From NCBI GenBank assembly GCA_010093605.1, contig MU004201.1, positions 276,834 through 340,833 of the forward strand: a stretch of DNA of 64,000 bases, given 5' to 3'. Shown piece by piece: positions 11,738 to 24,102 of the stretch. Numbering within the stretch: the first letter of the stretch is position 1; each line of letters begins with the position of its first letter. The position numbers and the translations under genes are program-made. The DNA is from Lophium mytilinum (taxonomy: Eukaryota > Ascomycota > Dothideomycetes > Mytilinidiales > Mytilinidiaceae). Below the pieces are notes generated by a model that worked only from the letters and a program-made list of their open reading frames with translations, searched no databases and was not told where the DNA came from.

Positions 11738-13195
11738 AGAGTTAAGTACCCTTCTAGCTTCTAGGAGTAATAGAAGTAACCCTAGGAGAAATTTTCTATA
11801 ATAGAGTACACTTTTATAATAAGCTATAGTATGCGCTACTACCTATATAGTAACTATAAGTAGTATTATTATAGACCCCTAATAAAGACTATACTTAATA
11901 ATATAGTACCCTTCTATTAGTAGCGCCGCGGGCCTCTAATAAAGCGTTCTAACTATTAGGCGCAATATTAGGTAATAGACCTTACAACTGTAGAAGCACT
12001 TGCAAGCCGCTATAATAGAAGGGTAGAAATAGTACCCTAGAAAGTCCTTACTAATTATATTAATTACTTTAATAGCTCTATAACTTCTTCTTTTACTTAC
12101 TATTACTATATAGCGACTAATATCTAGAGCGTTTAGTATTAGTAATAGCGCGTGCACGCGCCTAGTATTACTAATTAATTGCTATTACTATATAGAGACT
12201 AATACGCGGAAAGCTTAGTATTAATAATAGTAAGCCTAAGCGCATGTCTAGCGTTATAAAATACCTACCTATAGACTATCTATTTCCTATATACTACCTG
12301 TATCCTGTTATTTACTATAACCCTCTAGGTAGTTCTATAGCTAAGCGTAACTAGTGCTACTAGTGCTACTAGCACTACCCTCTTAAACCTTCCACGCATC
12401 TAAAACCATGTAGTAAATAATCTAAATTTAATAGGATTTTATATATAAATTTAATGCCTTACCCCTCTAAGTTTTCTTTCTTCTATATTAACTTATTTTT
12501 CTACCTTATTATATAGCTAACCCTAGCCGCTATACTTTTAACCGCGCTAAAGCCCTATAGTTTAGTAATTCCGTTACTAGTAGATGCTCTACTACTAGAG
12601 GCCCCTTTAGTAACGCTAATAGTATTCCTATTAACCCTTACCGCGTTATATTATATTAAGCAGGCGCCTTAAACCTGCACTACTTTCTTATAGAAGATAA
12701 TAATGATAATAAAACGTGGGATAATTATAGCCTGCAGCCTTCTCTTATTTAGCCAGCAAACTTACCTTCCTAAGGCGCGACTTAATTCTAGTTGCAGATA
12801 TTAGCTACTACCTCTTAACTAGCTCTATCTATTAGACTAATCCCTTCTATAACACCCGCTAAGCTCTAATATTATTAAACTAAGTTTAGTACTATAGGTA
12901 AGCCTCTACTAGTTACTTTAGCTTCTCTAGTAGAGACTACTATAGAGGAGACTATACTTCTACTCTTCTATATTAGTAGCTATATACTAGGTAACTTTAA
13001 TTTACCTAATTAACTTATAAATATAACTGCCGGCCTTAATAATAATAAGAACTTCTTCTTTAACTTTAATTCGGCTAATAAATATAACTATTAAGAGGAG
13101 GATTATTAGTTTAGTAATAACGCAGACAATAAAGTTAATAAATGTAAGATAGCCTATTAAGGTATTACTATTAAGACTTCTAATATTATAGTATA
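11738..13195 (+). pseudogene. Leader and unrecognised coding-like region, possibly gag of a family I element
   Basis: After the LTR comes a non-coding leader (to about 12430). A stretch then follows that reads in one plus-strand frame from about 12690 to 13190 with only TAG and TAA interruptions. The visible protein is rich in Asn, Gln and Leu, with an N-rich stretch near 13030-13090 and no motif I recognise. Position directly after an LTR and leader is what a gag start would occupy. It is cut off at 13196 by element F. The assignment to gag is inference from context only. Confidence 0.35.
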
Positions 13196-13408
13196 TATTA
13201 CAGCATAAACCTAGGATTCTAGTAATTACGTGCTAAGGTTACGTGCCGTCCCTTACGTGACCTAAGCGAGACGCGCTAAGCTGCGGCCTGTGCGCCGGCC
13301 TTAAACTACAACCTCTTAAGAGCTCCTAGCTCTCTCTCTCCTTCTTAGCTTAGATTTTTATATTAGTTAATATACCTTATTACTTGTATTATATCGGCCC
13401 CCTATATA
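13196..13408 (+). repeat. Element F 5' LTR
   Basis: It begins TATTACAGCATAAACC (expected TGTTACAG) and ends near CGGCCCCCTATATA. It aligns with 20623-20846, sharing blocks such as GAGCTCCTAGCTCTCTCTCT and ATATCGGCCCCCTATA. Three ACGTG blocks at 13226-13232, 13239-13245 and 13253-13259 look like former CACGTG boxes. The two LTRs differ by a short indel near CGCTAGCCTAAGGCGC and many transitions. Confidence 0.8.
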
Positions 13409-13659
13409 ATTTAAGCTTACCCTTTCACGCTTAGAATCTTATTAATTTTTTCTAGAACTCTATTATAAGATCTAGGCGTTTTTACTAAAACTAATTAAAC
13501 CCTCCGGCCTAGCTATATAGCTACGCGCGGCACTTAAATCTAACCTAGCGGACCGTAATCTAGCACCGCCTCCTTTAAATAAGCTAGTTGCTATAGCTAA
13601 GCTTTAAAATAATGTAAAGGCTCCAGGCACTATAAATAGCGCTAACCTAAACACTTCTA

Positions 13660-15600
13660 TAACTCTATTAACCGCTAAGAATAAGAAAGCCTACTATGCT
13701 GCGCGCCTTACGCGTTTCTAAGGCGCAGTTAAGGGCCTTTCTACTCCAGCTATTATTCCTAGCTTCTACTACGGAACTAGAGGACTAATTCTAAATATCT
13801 AAGAATAGACCTAAGACTCTATAACTCTTCCAGCCACCTTATAGGCAATATATAATACCCAGCGCGCTAATACCTAGCGCCCTAAATGCCTAGCGGACGA
13901 ATAAGTTAACGCTGCTGGATCCTCTAACTAGAACTAGACTGTTACTAATAAACTTAACCCGGACTGCGACTCTAACAGTAAAGGAGGCTTCGTTACGCCT
14001 AGCATAAATATCCTAGGTAAGCGCGCTATATAGTTTATTACTAAGGATAATATAAATAAGATATAAGCTAGAGGTAGTAAGCCGCGTTCTACTTATTACC
14101 GCGTGTCTATAGCGGACCGATAAGCCTGTATTTTAGTTGCACGCCATAAGACTTAATAGGTTCTAGACGCTAAACCTAAGTATATAGATATTCTAAAGGG
14201 ACTATAAGAAACCGACCTATAGCGCTATATATAGCTACTAGTCTAGCTTCTTAACTATTATAGTAATGGTATAATAACTATTAATACTATAGTTACTAAT
14301 AAGACTAAATTTGCCGCTGTAGTAAATAAGGATAACCTAGTATAGTAGGAATTTATCTAGAAGCTTTTTATAGAGTATAAAGTAGGCTTTAAAGAAGCAA
14401 ATAATAAAGATAAGCTCTATAATAAACTCTAGAATAAATACTAAAAGTATAAATAGGATACTACTAATAACACTACTATAGTAGAATAAGAACTAGAGGC
14501 CTATTATGCTAAGCAGCTACAGTAAGTTACAAGCAGTTGTTAGGCCGACCTTAAGCTTAATTAAATGCGCCTACACCGTAATTACTGGCGTGGCAAGTAC
14601 TAGACTCTTAAAGAGATATATAAGAAACTTACTACTTATATTAAGAACCTTAAATAGTAGCTTTATTAATAGGCTTATCTACAGCCCTTAGACTCTAGCC
14701 GTAATTTAGATAATAATAATAGCACCCGCTCTCCTACGCCTGCAGTACTAGTTTGCTATTATTCTATTGGCTAGCCTCTGCAGTTTAATTCTATTAAGAG
14801 TAAGTCCGCTACTCTATTTACGTCTATTTAGGATCTAGGCGCGTACATAGCAATATCTTGTTACCCTAATCTAGATAAGTTTAGTAGTAGTAATAAGGAT
14901 AAATTATTCTACTAGTAGTAGCGCATGCAGGTACTTAGTAAGCTAGATATCTACGCACTACTATACGCTACTACTAATTATCGCATAGTATACGTCCGTA
15001 ATAGGCTTAAGGGTAAAGCATTTAATATAATCTTCTACTATACTAAACCTAATAGCGATAAGCTATATCTCTCTATAGAGAAACTAATTAATAACCTTAA
15101 TAAGGTCTATAGATCTTTTAATAAAGCAGCTAATGCGTGCACTAATTTGCATAATAGTAAGTTTATAGTAGAGAAAGATAAGCGCGTTATAACCTGGGTA
15201 GGATGTTTTAATACTAGTGTAGCCTTCCTCCGCCTTAAAGACCCCGAGAAGATCTACTATTTGCGATGTAATCTTGCTAACAGCCTTAAGTATAAGGCTA
15301 CTAATAGATAGGATACTAATATAATAACTTTTATCGCTTTTCTATAGACTCTAGAATTATAGCTTAATATTATTAAGCTAAATAAAGATGCCTGTAAAGA
15401 GAAGGAGACCTCTATATCTACGTGTAATACCCGTAAAGCTACTAGCGCTAGCTCTACTACGCTTTGCCGCCCGCCGCTTACTAACTAAGCGTATATCTAA
15501 GAACAACACTAGTAACACCACCCTAGGTAATGCTACCGCTGCGAATAACTCCCTAGGCCCCTTTAGTTGCGATCGCCGCACTATTACGCGCCTTAAGTAG
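13660..15600 (+). pseudogene. gag: Element F gag remnant
   Basis: One plus-strand frame can be followed from about 13660 to 15600, interrupted only by TAG and TAA. Residues encoded at 14925-15311 form the longest uninterrupted part (128 codons) and look like a capsid core, rich in helices and basic residues (YVRNRLKGKAFN). At about 15529 the sequence C-Y-R-C-E marks the start of a nucleocapsid knuckle whose second half is eroded. The open frames at 14506, 15388 and 15378 (minus) are in other frames and are not genes. Confidence 0.65.
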
Positions 15601-16099
15601 CTTAGTCGCTACTAGAACTATCTTAAGCGCGGATATATAGCTAATAGCGACACTCTATATATTAGCTAGCAGCTAGTCCCTATCTATAAAGTTAGTAGCC
15701 TTACTAATAAAATTAACCTTACTAGCGTTATTATTAGCGCTATATATACTAGCTCTGCCTATAATAAGATAATAGAAAATACTAAGTCCTTAGTAATAGT
15801 TACTACTAAGGACCTCTAATAGCCTTTAATAATGGAAAATTAAGAGCGGTTATAGATAGGATTACTATTTTAGAATAGGAAATCAAGCTAGTTATTGTGC
15901 GTATATCTACTCTTACGCCTTAACCGGTTAATAGCGAATAATTTAGCTTCTTAGGTAGAATCCTCTAATCTAATTCTAATTTATTTACTACTAAGATCCT
16001 TTCTAATATAGAATTGGACTCTTAGTTCCTTTATTTAAAGACCGCGCGCCTTTATAAGATACCCACCCAACCCTTCTTATAACCTATTATTCTTAAGCT

Positions 16100-19000
16100 T
16101 ACTAATAGTAAGCCCTCTATAATACTAGACTGCGTAGTAGATATTACCTTCTATATAGATAACTACTATAATACTATTACCTACTATATTACTAATACTA
16201 GATAATATAATATAATCCTAGGCATGCCCTAGCTCTAGCTTTATAACCCTACTCTTAGTTTTAGGAAAACGTAACTTATCTTCTAATCCGACTACTGCAT
16301 GTCTAACTGCCTCTATTACAGTAGGCTAGTTATTGTAAAGAGCCTTATTTATTTAAAATATATTAAATTAAACTATACTAGAACCTAGGCGATTTCTACG
16401 GCTCCTAATATAACCCTAACTCTAACCCTAACTCTAATTCTAATTCTAACCTTAGCCCGGCTATTAAAGGCCCCGACGACGCGGAGGATTCCCCTTAGCT
16501 TAATTATAATAGTAGGCCTCTTCTACCTAAACTAGTTTTACTAGACAAGCCACTAGCATATAATATCTAGTTTATCTCCGTGTACGCCTGTTCCACTATA
16601 GCTAAACGCAATAAAGACGCCGTAATAACTATTACTTTACGAGACTTTAAGTAACTAGATTAACTACTAGATACTAATAAACAACACGCGTACGGGCGAT
16701 AGGTAGTAAACCTAGCAGGTGTTACTGCGGAGGACTACCGTTACTTTAAGGAAAAGATAATAAAGTTACTATATATAAAGGATTAGCTTTAATAAAACAT
16801 TCCTTCTTTCTTCTATTAGATTCTAGTCGTCTTTAATCTATAGGCGGCTAATAAGCTGCCCCTATATAGGCCTAGCGTAGACTATACTATTAATTTTAAA
16901 GATCTAAATACAAAACTCCCTATCCTGCGCTAATACGGCCTCTCCTATAATAAACTTTAAGCAGTTAAAGCCTATATTAATAAGATGCTTAGTAAGAGCT
17001 TTATCTATCCTAGCATATCGCCCTTCGCAGCGCCTATTATTATTATCCGCAAGCTAGGCGGAGAACTCTGCATCTATATTAACTACCGCTTGCTAAATAA
17101 AATTATAATTAAGGATAGGAACGCCCCTTCTCTCCTACGCGATATAATTATGCAGCTCTGCAAAGCTAAAATATATTCCGTCTTTAACATTATTACCGCA
17201 TTTAACAACATCCGCGTTAAGAATAGCAATTAGTATAAGATAGCCTTCCGTACTTAATATAGCGTCTTTAAATTTAACATTATACCCTTTAGCCTATGCA
17301 ACGCTCCCGGTATATTCTTATTTTTTATTAACTCTATACTACGCCTATACCTAGATATCTACTATATAGCTTATATAGATAACATTCTTATTTATAGTAA
17401 TAATAAAAAAGATTATAAAAAGAACTATATAAACGTCCTTACAGTACTATATAACGCAGGACTCTTTCTTAACATTAATAAGTGTTATTTCTTAGTTAAA
17501 CGCGTAAAGTATCTTGGACTTATTATTACGCCTAATAGCATAGAGATGGACCTAAATAAGGTTAGCGCTATCTAAGATTAGAAGCTGCCCCGTAACGTTA
17601 AGAATGTCTAATTATATCTAGGCTTCTATAATTTCTACTAATAATTTATTGCTAGTTATTCAAGGATCGCCGCTCTACTAACTAAGCTTACTAAGAAAAT
17701 AATGGAATAAGGTAGCTTTCCTCTACTTGCTAATAGTCTAGCAGCTTAAGCCTTTAAGAAACTTGAAGCCTCCTTCCTAATAGCCCCGGTCCTTGCTTAT
17801 TTTGACCCTAATCTAGACTATATCCTTAAAACTGACGCCTTAGATTATATTATAGCCGCAATTCTTTTATAATATAAACTAGATAGAATCCTACGTCCTG
17901 TCGCCTTCTTCTTAAAGAAGATAACCCCTACTAAGTGTAATTATAAGATCTATAATGAAGAATTACTCGCTATTAGTTAAGCCCCTAAGAAATAGCAACC
18001 TAAGCTTACTAGTGTTATTAACCCTGCGCTTATACAAATAGACTATAAGAACCTAGAATACTTTATATCTTCTAAGTAGTTAAATTGCCGTTAAGCCCGA
18101 TAGGCTAAATACCTTTCTTAATTTAACTTTATCCTAAACTAGCGACCAGGCAAGTAGTTAACTAAGCCTAATAGCCTTACTCGCAGGCCTAGTAATATTC
18201 TAGATAATCTAAACAATTCTAGGATAATGTATTAAACATAAACTATATTAAAAAAGACGAACCTATTAAAAGAAATGTACTAAGCCCTCCAGCTCGCCAA
18301 TATGCTCCTTAATAAATAGGAGGTTACTATTATCTAATTCGCCTAGCTAATATATAATGTTGCGGAGTAGCACCCTATAGATATTCTATACGTTGTTTTA
18401 GTAGCTAATAATACAAGAGGGAAGAAAAAGTATTTAACTAAGGCCGTAGCTAATTATAGTAAGTTAGATAAAGATCTACAGGACGCTGCCTCTAAAGTTA
18501 CAACGCCTATAGCTACTAACGGTTTACCTAAAGAAGGAGCGCCGGAAGTATCTAAACCTAGTAACAAGTTAGATAAGGACTTACTAGGGGACTATATTAA
18601 CAACGCTACTATTTAGTAGATTAATTAAGCCTACATAGAGGATAATATCCTCTAGCGTATTATGCACACTAAAGAAACCGGTAAATAATAGATCCCGCTT
18701 AAACTTATTCGGAAACAGGGTATTAAGATTAAGCTTGGCGACTGCAAAACCTATAAAAATAGGCTATTTATTAACGGCCGCTTATATGTGCCTTACGACG
18801 CAAAGCTCTATATGCAGTTAATTAAAGAAGCCTATAACTCTCTCCCTAGAGGCTATACTAGAAGGAACTCCCTCTATTATCGCCTTTTTTCTTAGTACTA
18901 CTAGCTAGGAATTATAAACTCTATTACTATATATATTAACGCCTGCCTTACATGCAGGCGCATAAAGGTCTATAAAGACGGCAGGCACAGTCTACTTAAA

Positions 19001-20200
19001 CTGCTACTAATTCTAAATTAATCCTAGACGGATATATCTATTAATTTTATTACTAAGCTGCCCCCCTGCACTATTAAAGGGCGCATATACTAACACGTTA
19101 TAGTAGTAGTTAACCGGCTCTCTAAGAAGCGCAAGTTTCTTCCTCTAGACTCTATAGAACTAGAAGACGTTGCGTAGGCATTTATTAATTAGATTTAGCG
19201 TAAAGAAGGCTATCTAGACTATATTATATCTAACCGCGGTGTATAGTTTATATCTTTCTTTTAGAAACACCTATATAAACATATAGAAACGCACCTAAAG
19301 CTATCTACTATAGCCTACCTAGAGACTAATAGTTAGACTAAGATTGTTAATATAGGCCTAAAGTAGTACCTACGCGCGTACGTTTATTACCTGCAGGATA
19401 ATTAGGTGAACCTAATCGCCTTTACTAAGTTTAAAGCTAACGCTAATATTAACTAGTCTACTAGTATATTATCTTTTAAAGCTACTAAGGGTTATACGCC
19501 CTATAGTAGGCTGGAACCATTATTATAAGGCGTTATTATCCCCGGCCCTAAGCACCGTGGAGTTAACGCAGCTAAGAAACTTGTTACCCGCATTTACAAT
19601 CTATATAAGTTCCTTAAAGGAGAACTCCGTTAGAATTAGTCTAAAATAAAGAAGCTAGCTAATTAAAATTATCTACTAGCCCCTAAGTTTAAAGTTAATA
19701 ATATAGCCATGCTTAACACTAAGAATATCTACACTACGCGGCCGAGTAAGTCTCTTAATTATAAGAATCTCGGTTCCTTTTATGTAACACGGGTTATTAA
19801 TAATATAGCCTATAAGCTAGAACTTTCTAACTCTATAAAAGGAATCTTTCTAGTATTCTACCCGTAGCTACTCTATTAAATTAATAAGAATCCGCCCCTT
19901 CCAGGATAATATCTAGAGCCCCTGCCTGCGCTTAAGGTAGAAGAAGATAGCTTTGCAGGGCAGTTCTATATTAATAAAGTCTTTAACTCCTATTTTAACG
20001 GCCACTAACTAGATCTATATATAGGTAAGAAGCCTTACTTAGTCTATAAAATAGCCTAGACTAGATATAATAATACCCGGCCTAAATAGAAGCCCTATTA
20101 GAACGCTAATAGTTATAATAAACTTCTTATAGGATACTATATAAAGTATAGTCTTAAAGTAGAACCTTATCTAATATTTAGCATATTAGAATAGGAGGTT
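16100..20200 (+). pseudogene. pol: Element F pol remnant
   Basis: The protease region is at about 16130-16260; the active-site Asp-Thr-Gly is lost, and the later YNIILGMP motif survives. RT is at about 16980-17690: an uninterrupted 82-codon run at 16985-17233 covers the fingers, and the catalytic box at 17372-17383 reads YIDN. RNase H is at about 17800-18190 ([19 protein letters not shown]). The integrase zinc region is near 18850-18990 with C-L-T-C kept. The integrase core is at about 19030-19480, with N, N and K at the catalytic positions. A DNA-binding tail is near 19690-19870, then a chromodomain-like segment (about 19960-20160). It is non-functional. Confidence 0.8.
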
Positions 20201-20608
20201 GCAAAGATAATAGGTAAAAGTATAAGCGCTGCCGCGGCGATAGCAGGCCTATAGAATATCCTTAGCACCACCCTAAGTAAGTATAAATAGCAACCTTATT
20301 AGATAGCTAAGTTATCTTATAAGAAGGCTATTCTGCATAGGGAATCTAAAGTAGAACTCTAATAGGTAGAAGCTAATAATAGGCCTTAGGTTAATTTGTA
20401 TAGTCCGCTTGCAGCGCTTAAGAACAACTATAAGGATAAATATAAGGACGGAAATAAGAAATATAGTAAGACTGCATAAGCGACTATAGATAATAGTAAG
20501 TATGTAAATAGAAGAGCTGCATAAGCGGCTTAATATAGATAGAATGGAAAGAACGGAATAGATAAAGGAGCTATAATATATTATAAGCCTTATAGGACTT
20601 TAGCTTTT

Positions 20609-20622
20609 AAAGGGGGGGGTAG
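20609..20622 (+). promoter_or_regulatory. Element F polypurine tract
   Basis: AAAGGGGGGGGTAG lies immediately before the 3' LTR. A purine run at this place primes plus-strand DNA synthesis during reverse transcription. Elements C1 and C2 have nearly the same tract (AGGGGGG then TAG or AG), which supports both the tract and the LTR start. Confidence 0.8.
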
Positions 20623-20846
20623 TATTATAGCATAAACCTAGAATTATAATAATTACATGCTAAGGTTATATGCAGCCCCTTACGTGACCTAAGTAAGACG
20701 CTAGCCTAAGGCGCTAGGCCGTGGCCCGTACGCTAGCCTCGAACTATAACCTCTCGAGAGCTCCTAGCTCTCTCTCTCCTCCTTAGCTTAGATTTTTATA
20801 ATAGTTAATACACTTTCTTACTTATATTATATCGGCCCCCTATATA
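20623..20846 (+). repeat. Element F 3' LTR
   Basis: It starts TATTATAGCATAAACC after the polypurine tract and ends at CCCCCTATATA. It matches the 5' LTR apart from RIP-type transitions and a roughly 10-bp indel. The first bases agree with the TG start expected of LTRs after a G-to-A change. Confidence 0.8.
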
Positions 20847-20854
20847 TAGCGTAT

Positions 20855-21195
20855 AATTAATAAAGAACTAGAAGGTTCTAGGGCCTTCTATAACGCTAAA
20901 GGGCATAATAATAGATTTATACTGTCCCTATTATATAGAGAAGGCCGTAAGACCTATATCTCCCTCCCGCATTTAAATTTAATTAAACGCGGAAATGACA
21001 TCCAGTTTAGAATACTATTTAGTGTTACTAAGCTTTTAGAGCGTTTCTTAGATAAGTAGTAGTAGGTATCTTATCTTAACTATTATAGTATTAATAGCTC
21101 TATAGTTAACGTAGAAATAAATACGCCCTCTAGGTTTCCGGACGAGAAGCATAGGGGAGGACGTGGAGGATTATAACTTATATATAAATCCTTTA
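20855..21195 (-). pseudogene. pol: Element H RT fragment
   Basis: The reverse complement reads SPMLLVRKPRGR, then FYVNYRAIN, then SKLDVISAF and MPFSVIEGPRTF with a few TAG/TAA stops. This is the fingers and early palm of a Ty3/gypsy reverse transcriptase. It stops before the YxDD box, at the point where element F begins. It is a clear match to the RT fold order but only about a third of the domain. Confidence 0.75.
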
Positions 21196-21199
21196 TTAA

Positions 21200-21900
21200 G
21201 GTTATTATTAATCTATTTCTTTACAACTTTAAGTTCTTCTTTTAATATAGTATATGGCTAAGCCTTAGGCAGTTTACCGGCTCCTTCTATTAGATTGATT
21301 TCGTGATTAATTCCGGGTCGGTGCGGAGGCAGTGTGTTGGCCTTAACTTGGTTAAATACATGGACATAGCGGCGTAGACGTTTTAGAAGCTATTATTCTA
21401 TCTCTTCTTGGAAGAGGTGCATAGAGTTTATTTTTATATTCTTCTAGTTCGGTTTTAATATTAAGTAGGTGTTTAAGTTTCTTATACACAGCTTCTAATT
21501 TATTATCTTTTTTATTATATTCCTCTTTAAAGACTCTAATCTCATCCTAGAGGTTGCGCTGCGCTTTCTAGTTATCCTTGCGTATCTACTAGAGGATCTT
21601 AGTTGTAGCTTAATAGCTTCTAAGAATGCGGAAGAAGTAGATAGGGTCGGCTTAGACTTACGCAAGAAAGTCTTAAGAGTCTACAATCTTAATTAAGCCG
21701 TTAAACTATTTATCGCCGGGCAGGAGTAAATAGTCCAGGAATTTAGTAACGTTATTAATAGTGTTGAGAAACGTGCCTAGATTACGGCCTCGGCTGGGAG
21801 TGTAATATTTAATAATAGAGCCGTGGACGGTTAGATCCGGGGTGTATATAGAGTAGTCGACATTATTATTATTATCTTTAGTAGCGTCTTTATTCTAGGT
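21200..21900 (-). pseudogene. gag: Element H gag remnant
   Basis: One minus-strand frame from about 21870 to 21200 is largely open. It begins with a helical region (LLPGDK, then FNGLIKIVDS) and continues into a charged segment with coiled-coil character (RVFKEEYNKKDNKLEAVYKK). This is the usual design of gag N-terminal regions in these elements. A Ser/Arg/Gln-rich tail follows. No zinc knuckle is seen, probably because of the deletion that joins gag to RT. Confidence 0.55.
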
Positions 21901-22348
21901 AAGCTAATTCTCTTTCTCTTAGGTAGTCTACTAAGTGTTGTCTACATTTAGGCAGACTACTAAGTATCTACTTTAGCTAGCTTTTAGAGGGGCGCGCTCT
22001 TTAGAGTCTTATAAGGAGACTTAGAGGGCGCGCGGGACTATAAATAGAAGGGTAGTAGAAAGTAGGAGGCTAGTTATAAGCCGCTGCGCCTAGAGCGTTT
22101 AGGTCCTATTTCTACGCCTAGTAGAGGTAGTAGATCGCCTATTATAGAGAATATAGTAATAGCGCTTAGTAAGGTAAGGTAGTATAGCTGCGTGCCCTTT
22201 AGTATTATATATAAAGTTATATAGATACGCTTACTAAGCTATTAGGTGGCTTAGTAAATAAGAATTAAGGTTTAAGGTACGAGGGTTAAAGTAGTAATAG
22301 TGAAAAAGAATTAGTGCTAGTTAGAGTATTAGACACGACCTAATACCC

Positions 22349-22588
22349 TAGTTACGGTGTAGAGGAGCTTAGTAGTATAAGGTAACTAGGTTAAATTTAA
22401 GAGGTTGTATAAGAAGTAGAAAGAGAGGCTTCTAGGAAGGAACTATATATATAGAAGAGAGAGGCGCGTAGGCGCTAGGCGGGCTAGCGCGTAGGCGGTA
22501 CCAGGTAACGTAACAGGTGTAGAAGTAGGAGGCCGGTAGCCAGTAACGGGTAAATATATAACCGGAGGGCAGGGTGTAATCCGTTACA
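22349..22588 (-). repeat. Element H 5' LTR (about 240 bp)
   Basis: On the minus strand it starts TGTAACGGATTACACC at 22588. Its end is inferred near 22349 from the CCGTAACTA that mirrors the start. There is no second copy in the window to confirm the left edge. The bases just inside (GGGTATTAGGTCG) are a possible primer-binding site. Between gag and LTR lies about 450 bp of leader with no gene. Confidence 0.55.
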
Positions 22589-23152
22589 CTAGGGACCACG
22601 ATATTAAGATTTAGGAAGGAGCTAAGCTTCCAGCCTGGAAGCCTTATCCTATATTCTACTTAGAGCTAGAAGCTGTCTAGTAGTATATCTCTAAGATAAT
22701 AGTAAAAGGATTTATTAAACTAGCTTAAGGAGACCTTAGCTTACCCCTTCTTATTATTTAAAAGCCCGGAGGAGGCCTACGCATTTACGTTAATTACTAG
22801 GACCTTACTAATGCCACTATTAAGGATAGGTATCCTATTCCGCTAATCTAAGAGACCCTAGCTAGACTATTAAAAGCTAAGATCTTTACTAAGATTAATA
22901 TTATTACTGCTTTTAACCGGGTATAAATAAAGCCTGGAACTAAGTGGATAACAGCCTTCTTAACGCGGTACAGAATCTATTAATACTAAGTAATGCCCTT
23001 TACCCTCTGCAACGCCCCCGCTACCTTCTAATAATTTATTAATATAGCTCTCTATAAGTATCTTAATAAGTATACTATAACCTACCTTAATAATATTATT
23101 ATCTATAGTAATAGCATAGAAGAATATTAAGAATATATTAAAGCGGTTCTAA
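22589..23152 (+). pseudogene. pol: Element B2, part 1: RT
   Basis: This is the first surviving piece of the second B copy. It reads KPGGGLRIYVNY near 22750 and MPFTLCNAPATF near 22990, and the catalytic box at 23083-23094 reads YLNN. From about 23025 it is nearly identical to B1 from 4986 on. It is cut at 23152 by the 5' LTR of element D, at the point that corresponds to about 5115 in B1. B2 resumes at 49040. Confidence 0.8.
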
Positions 23153-23460
23153 TATAATAGATCTAGCTCCGCATATATTACGTGCCTTCGGCTATATTAC
23201 ATAAGCCCGTGCGCTAGCGCGGTTTTGCACCTCTAGCCTGTATTTAGCCTGCGCCGCGTAGAACCTCTACCTCCACGCAACTTTATCTTTATAAATACAC
23301 CCTATTTCTTATATAATACTATACTCTATACCTTGCCTCTTATAGTCTATAATACTATAAAGTTGCTCTACCTAGCCACTGTTCTACTAAGTCCTTAGAT
23401 AATAATCCGCTGCTAGTAAACTATAATACTCTATAATTACCCCGCGCGGCTATTAATACT
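23153..23460 (+). repeat. Element D 5' LTR and leader
   Basis: The LTR begins at 23153; its end cannot be fixed because the 3' LTR is lost. A TATA-like box (CTTTATAAATACACCC) lies near 23290. A start codon follows at 23461. A TTACGTGCC block at 23186-23194 resembles one half of the CACGTG pairs found in other LTRs. Confidence 0.55.
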
Positions 23461-24102
23461 ATGGCCGACGACTATAACTATAACCCTAAGCCCCTTAGTA
23501 TAACTAGCATGTAAAAGCTCCGTAACCTCCTCTTATAGCGCGCTGTTCTTGTACCCTTAGACTTCTAGGCCTTAACTTAAGACTCCTAGAATACCGCCGA
23601 GGAATCCTAGATAATTACGAGAAACTCGCAGCGCGCGCGCAGCTACGACGACACTGAAGACAACGCCTTCCTTAAAGATAAACTTTAGGAACACCCCGAT
23701 TAGCCTAACGCTAGTGGCCATATCTACTACCCTAAGATGCCCGGCGCCTTTAAGACTTCTATCCTTAAAGTAAATAAACTTGTTAATTACTCCGCTGTTA
23801 ATAAATAAGACGCTAATAAAGCCCCTATTACCTATAAAGTCCCTAATGCTAAAGCTTTTATAGACTTTATTACTAAAGATAAGGTAATAGCGTTTAAATT
23901 AACCCGTTTATATAAAGCTAAGATCTATTAACTGCGCAACCGCCTAGAGCGTAATAAGGCCTCTATAGAGGCATAGGCTAAGCTTAATAAGTAAGCTTAT
24001 AATATAATTTAGTGATAAAATAATCGCCTCTTAGCCGTAAAAGATAATATTAAGCAGCTTAAAAAGGCCATCGCCGATATAAAATTCTAATACGAATCTA
24101 AC
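23461..24102 (+). pseudogene. gag: Element D gag, first part
   Basis: The frame opens with ATG at 23461 (MADDYNYNPKPL) and continues with TAG/TAA interruptions to the C1 insertion. It has an acidic N-terminus, then a conserved-looking block (YYPKMPGAFKTSILKVNKLV), then charged helices ending in an Asn/Lys-rich coiled coil. The same frame resumes after C1 at 32322. Confidence 0.65.
24098..24102 (+). repeat. Target-site duplication of C1, left copy (CTAAC)
   Basis: CTAAC immediately precedes C1 and is repeated at 32317-32321 immediately after it. A perfect 5-bp duplication is typical of Ty3/gypsy integrase. Confidence 0.95.

Larger units (their letters stand above)
13196..20846 (+). mobile_element. 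Element F: complete but RIP-inactivated Ty3/gypsy element (7.65 kb)
   Basis: Two LTRs in the same orientation (13196-13408 and 20623-20846) enclose gag, protease, RT, RNase H, integrase and a chromodomain-like tail, all on the plus strand. A polypurine tract of eight Gs precedes the 3' LTR. The left flank is the family-I-like gag stretch and the right flank is the minus-strand RT of element H. No 5-bp target duplication can be seen, so the two flanks probably did not belong together at insertion. Confidence 0.85.
20850..22588 (-). mobile_element. Element H: minus-strand Ty3/gypsy fragment with 5' LTR
   Basis: Reading the minus strand from 22588 downward gives an LTR, a leader, a gag-like region and then part of RT, ending at the boundary with element F. 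Gag and RT are too close together (no room for protease), so there is an internal deletion near 21195. The fragment is less AT-rich than element F and keeps more CA/TG. Its right edge abuts element B2 directly, as expected if H had inserted into B. Confidence 0.7.

Noticed and set aside
11936-12157. 73-codon minus-strand frame
   Set aside because: Overlaps the presumed leader after a family I LTR; no domain and composition typical of random AT-rich sequence.
13188-20855. Target-site duplication for element F
   Set aside because: Every LTR-end placement tried gave non-matching 5-bp flanks (for example GTATA left against TAGCG or TATAG right).
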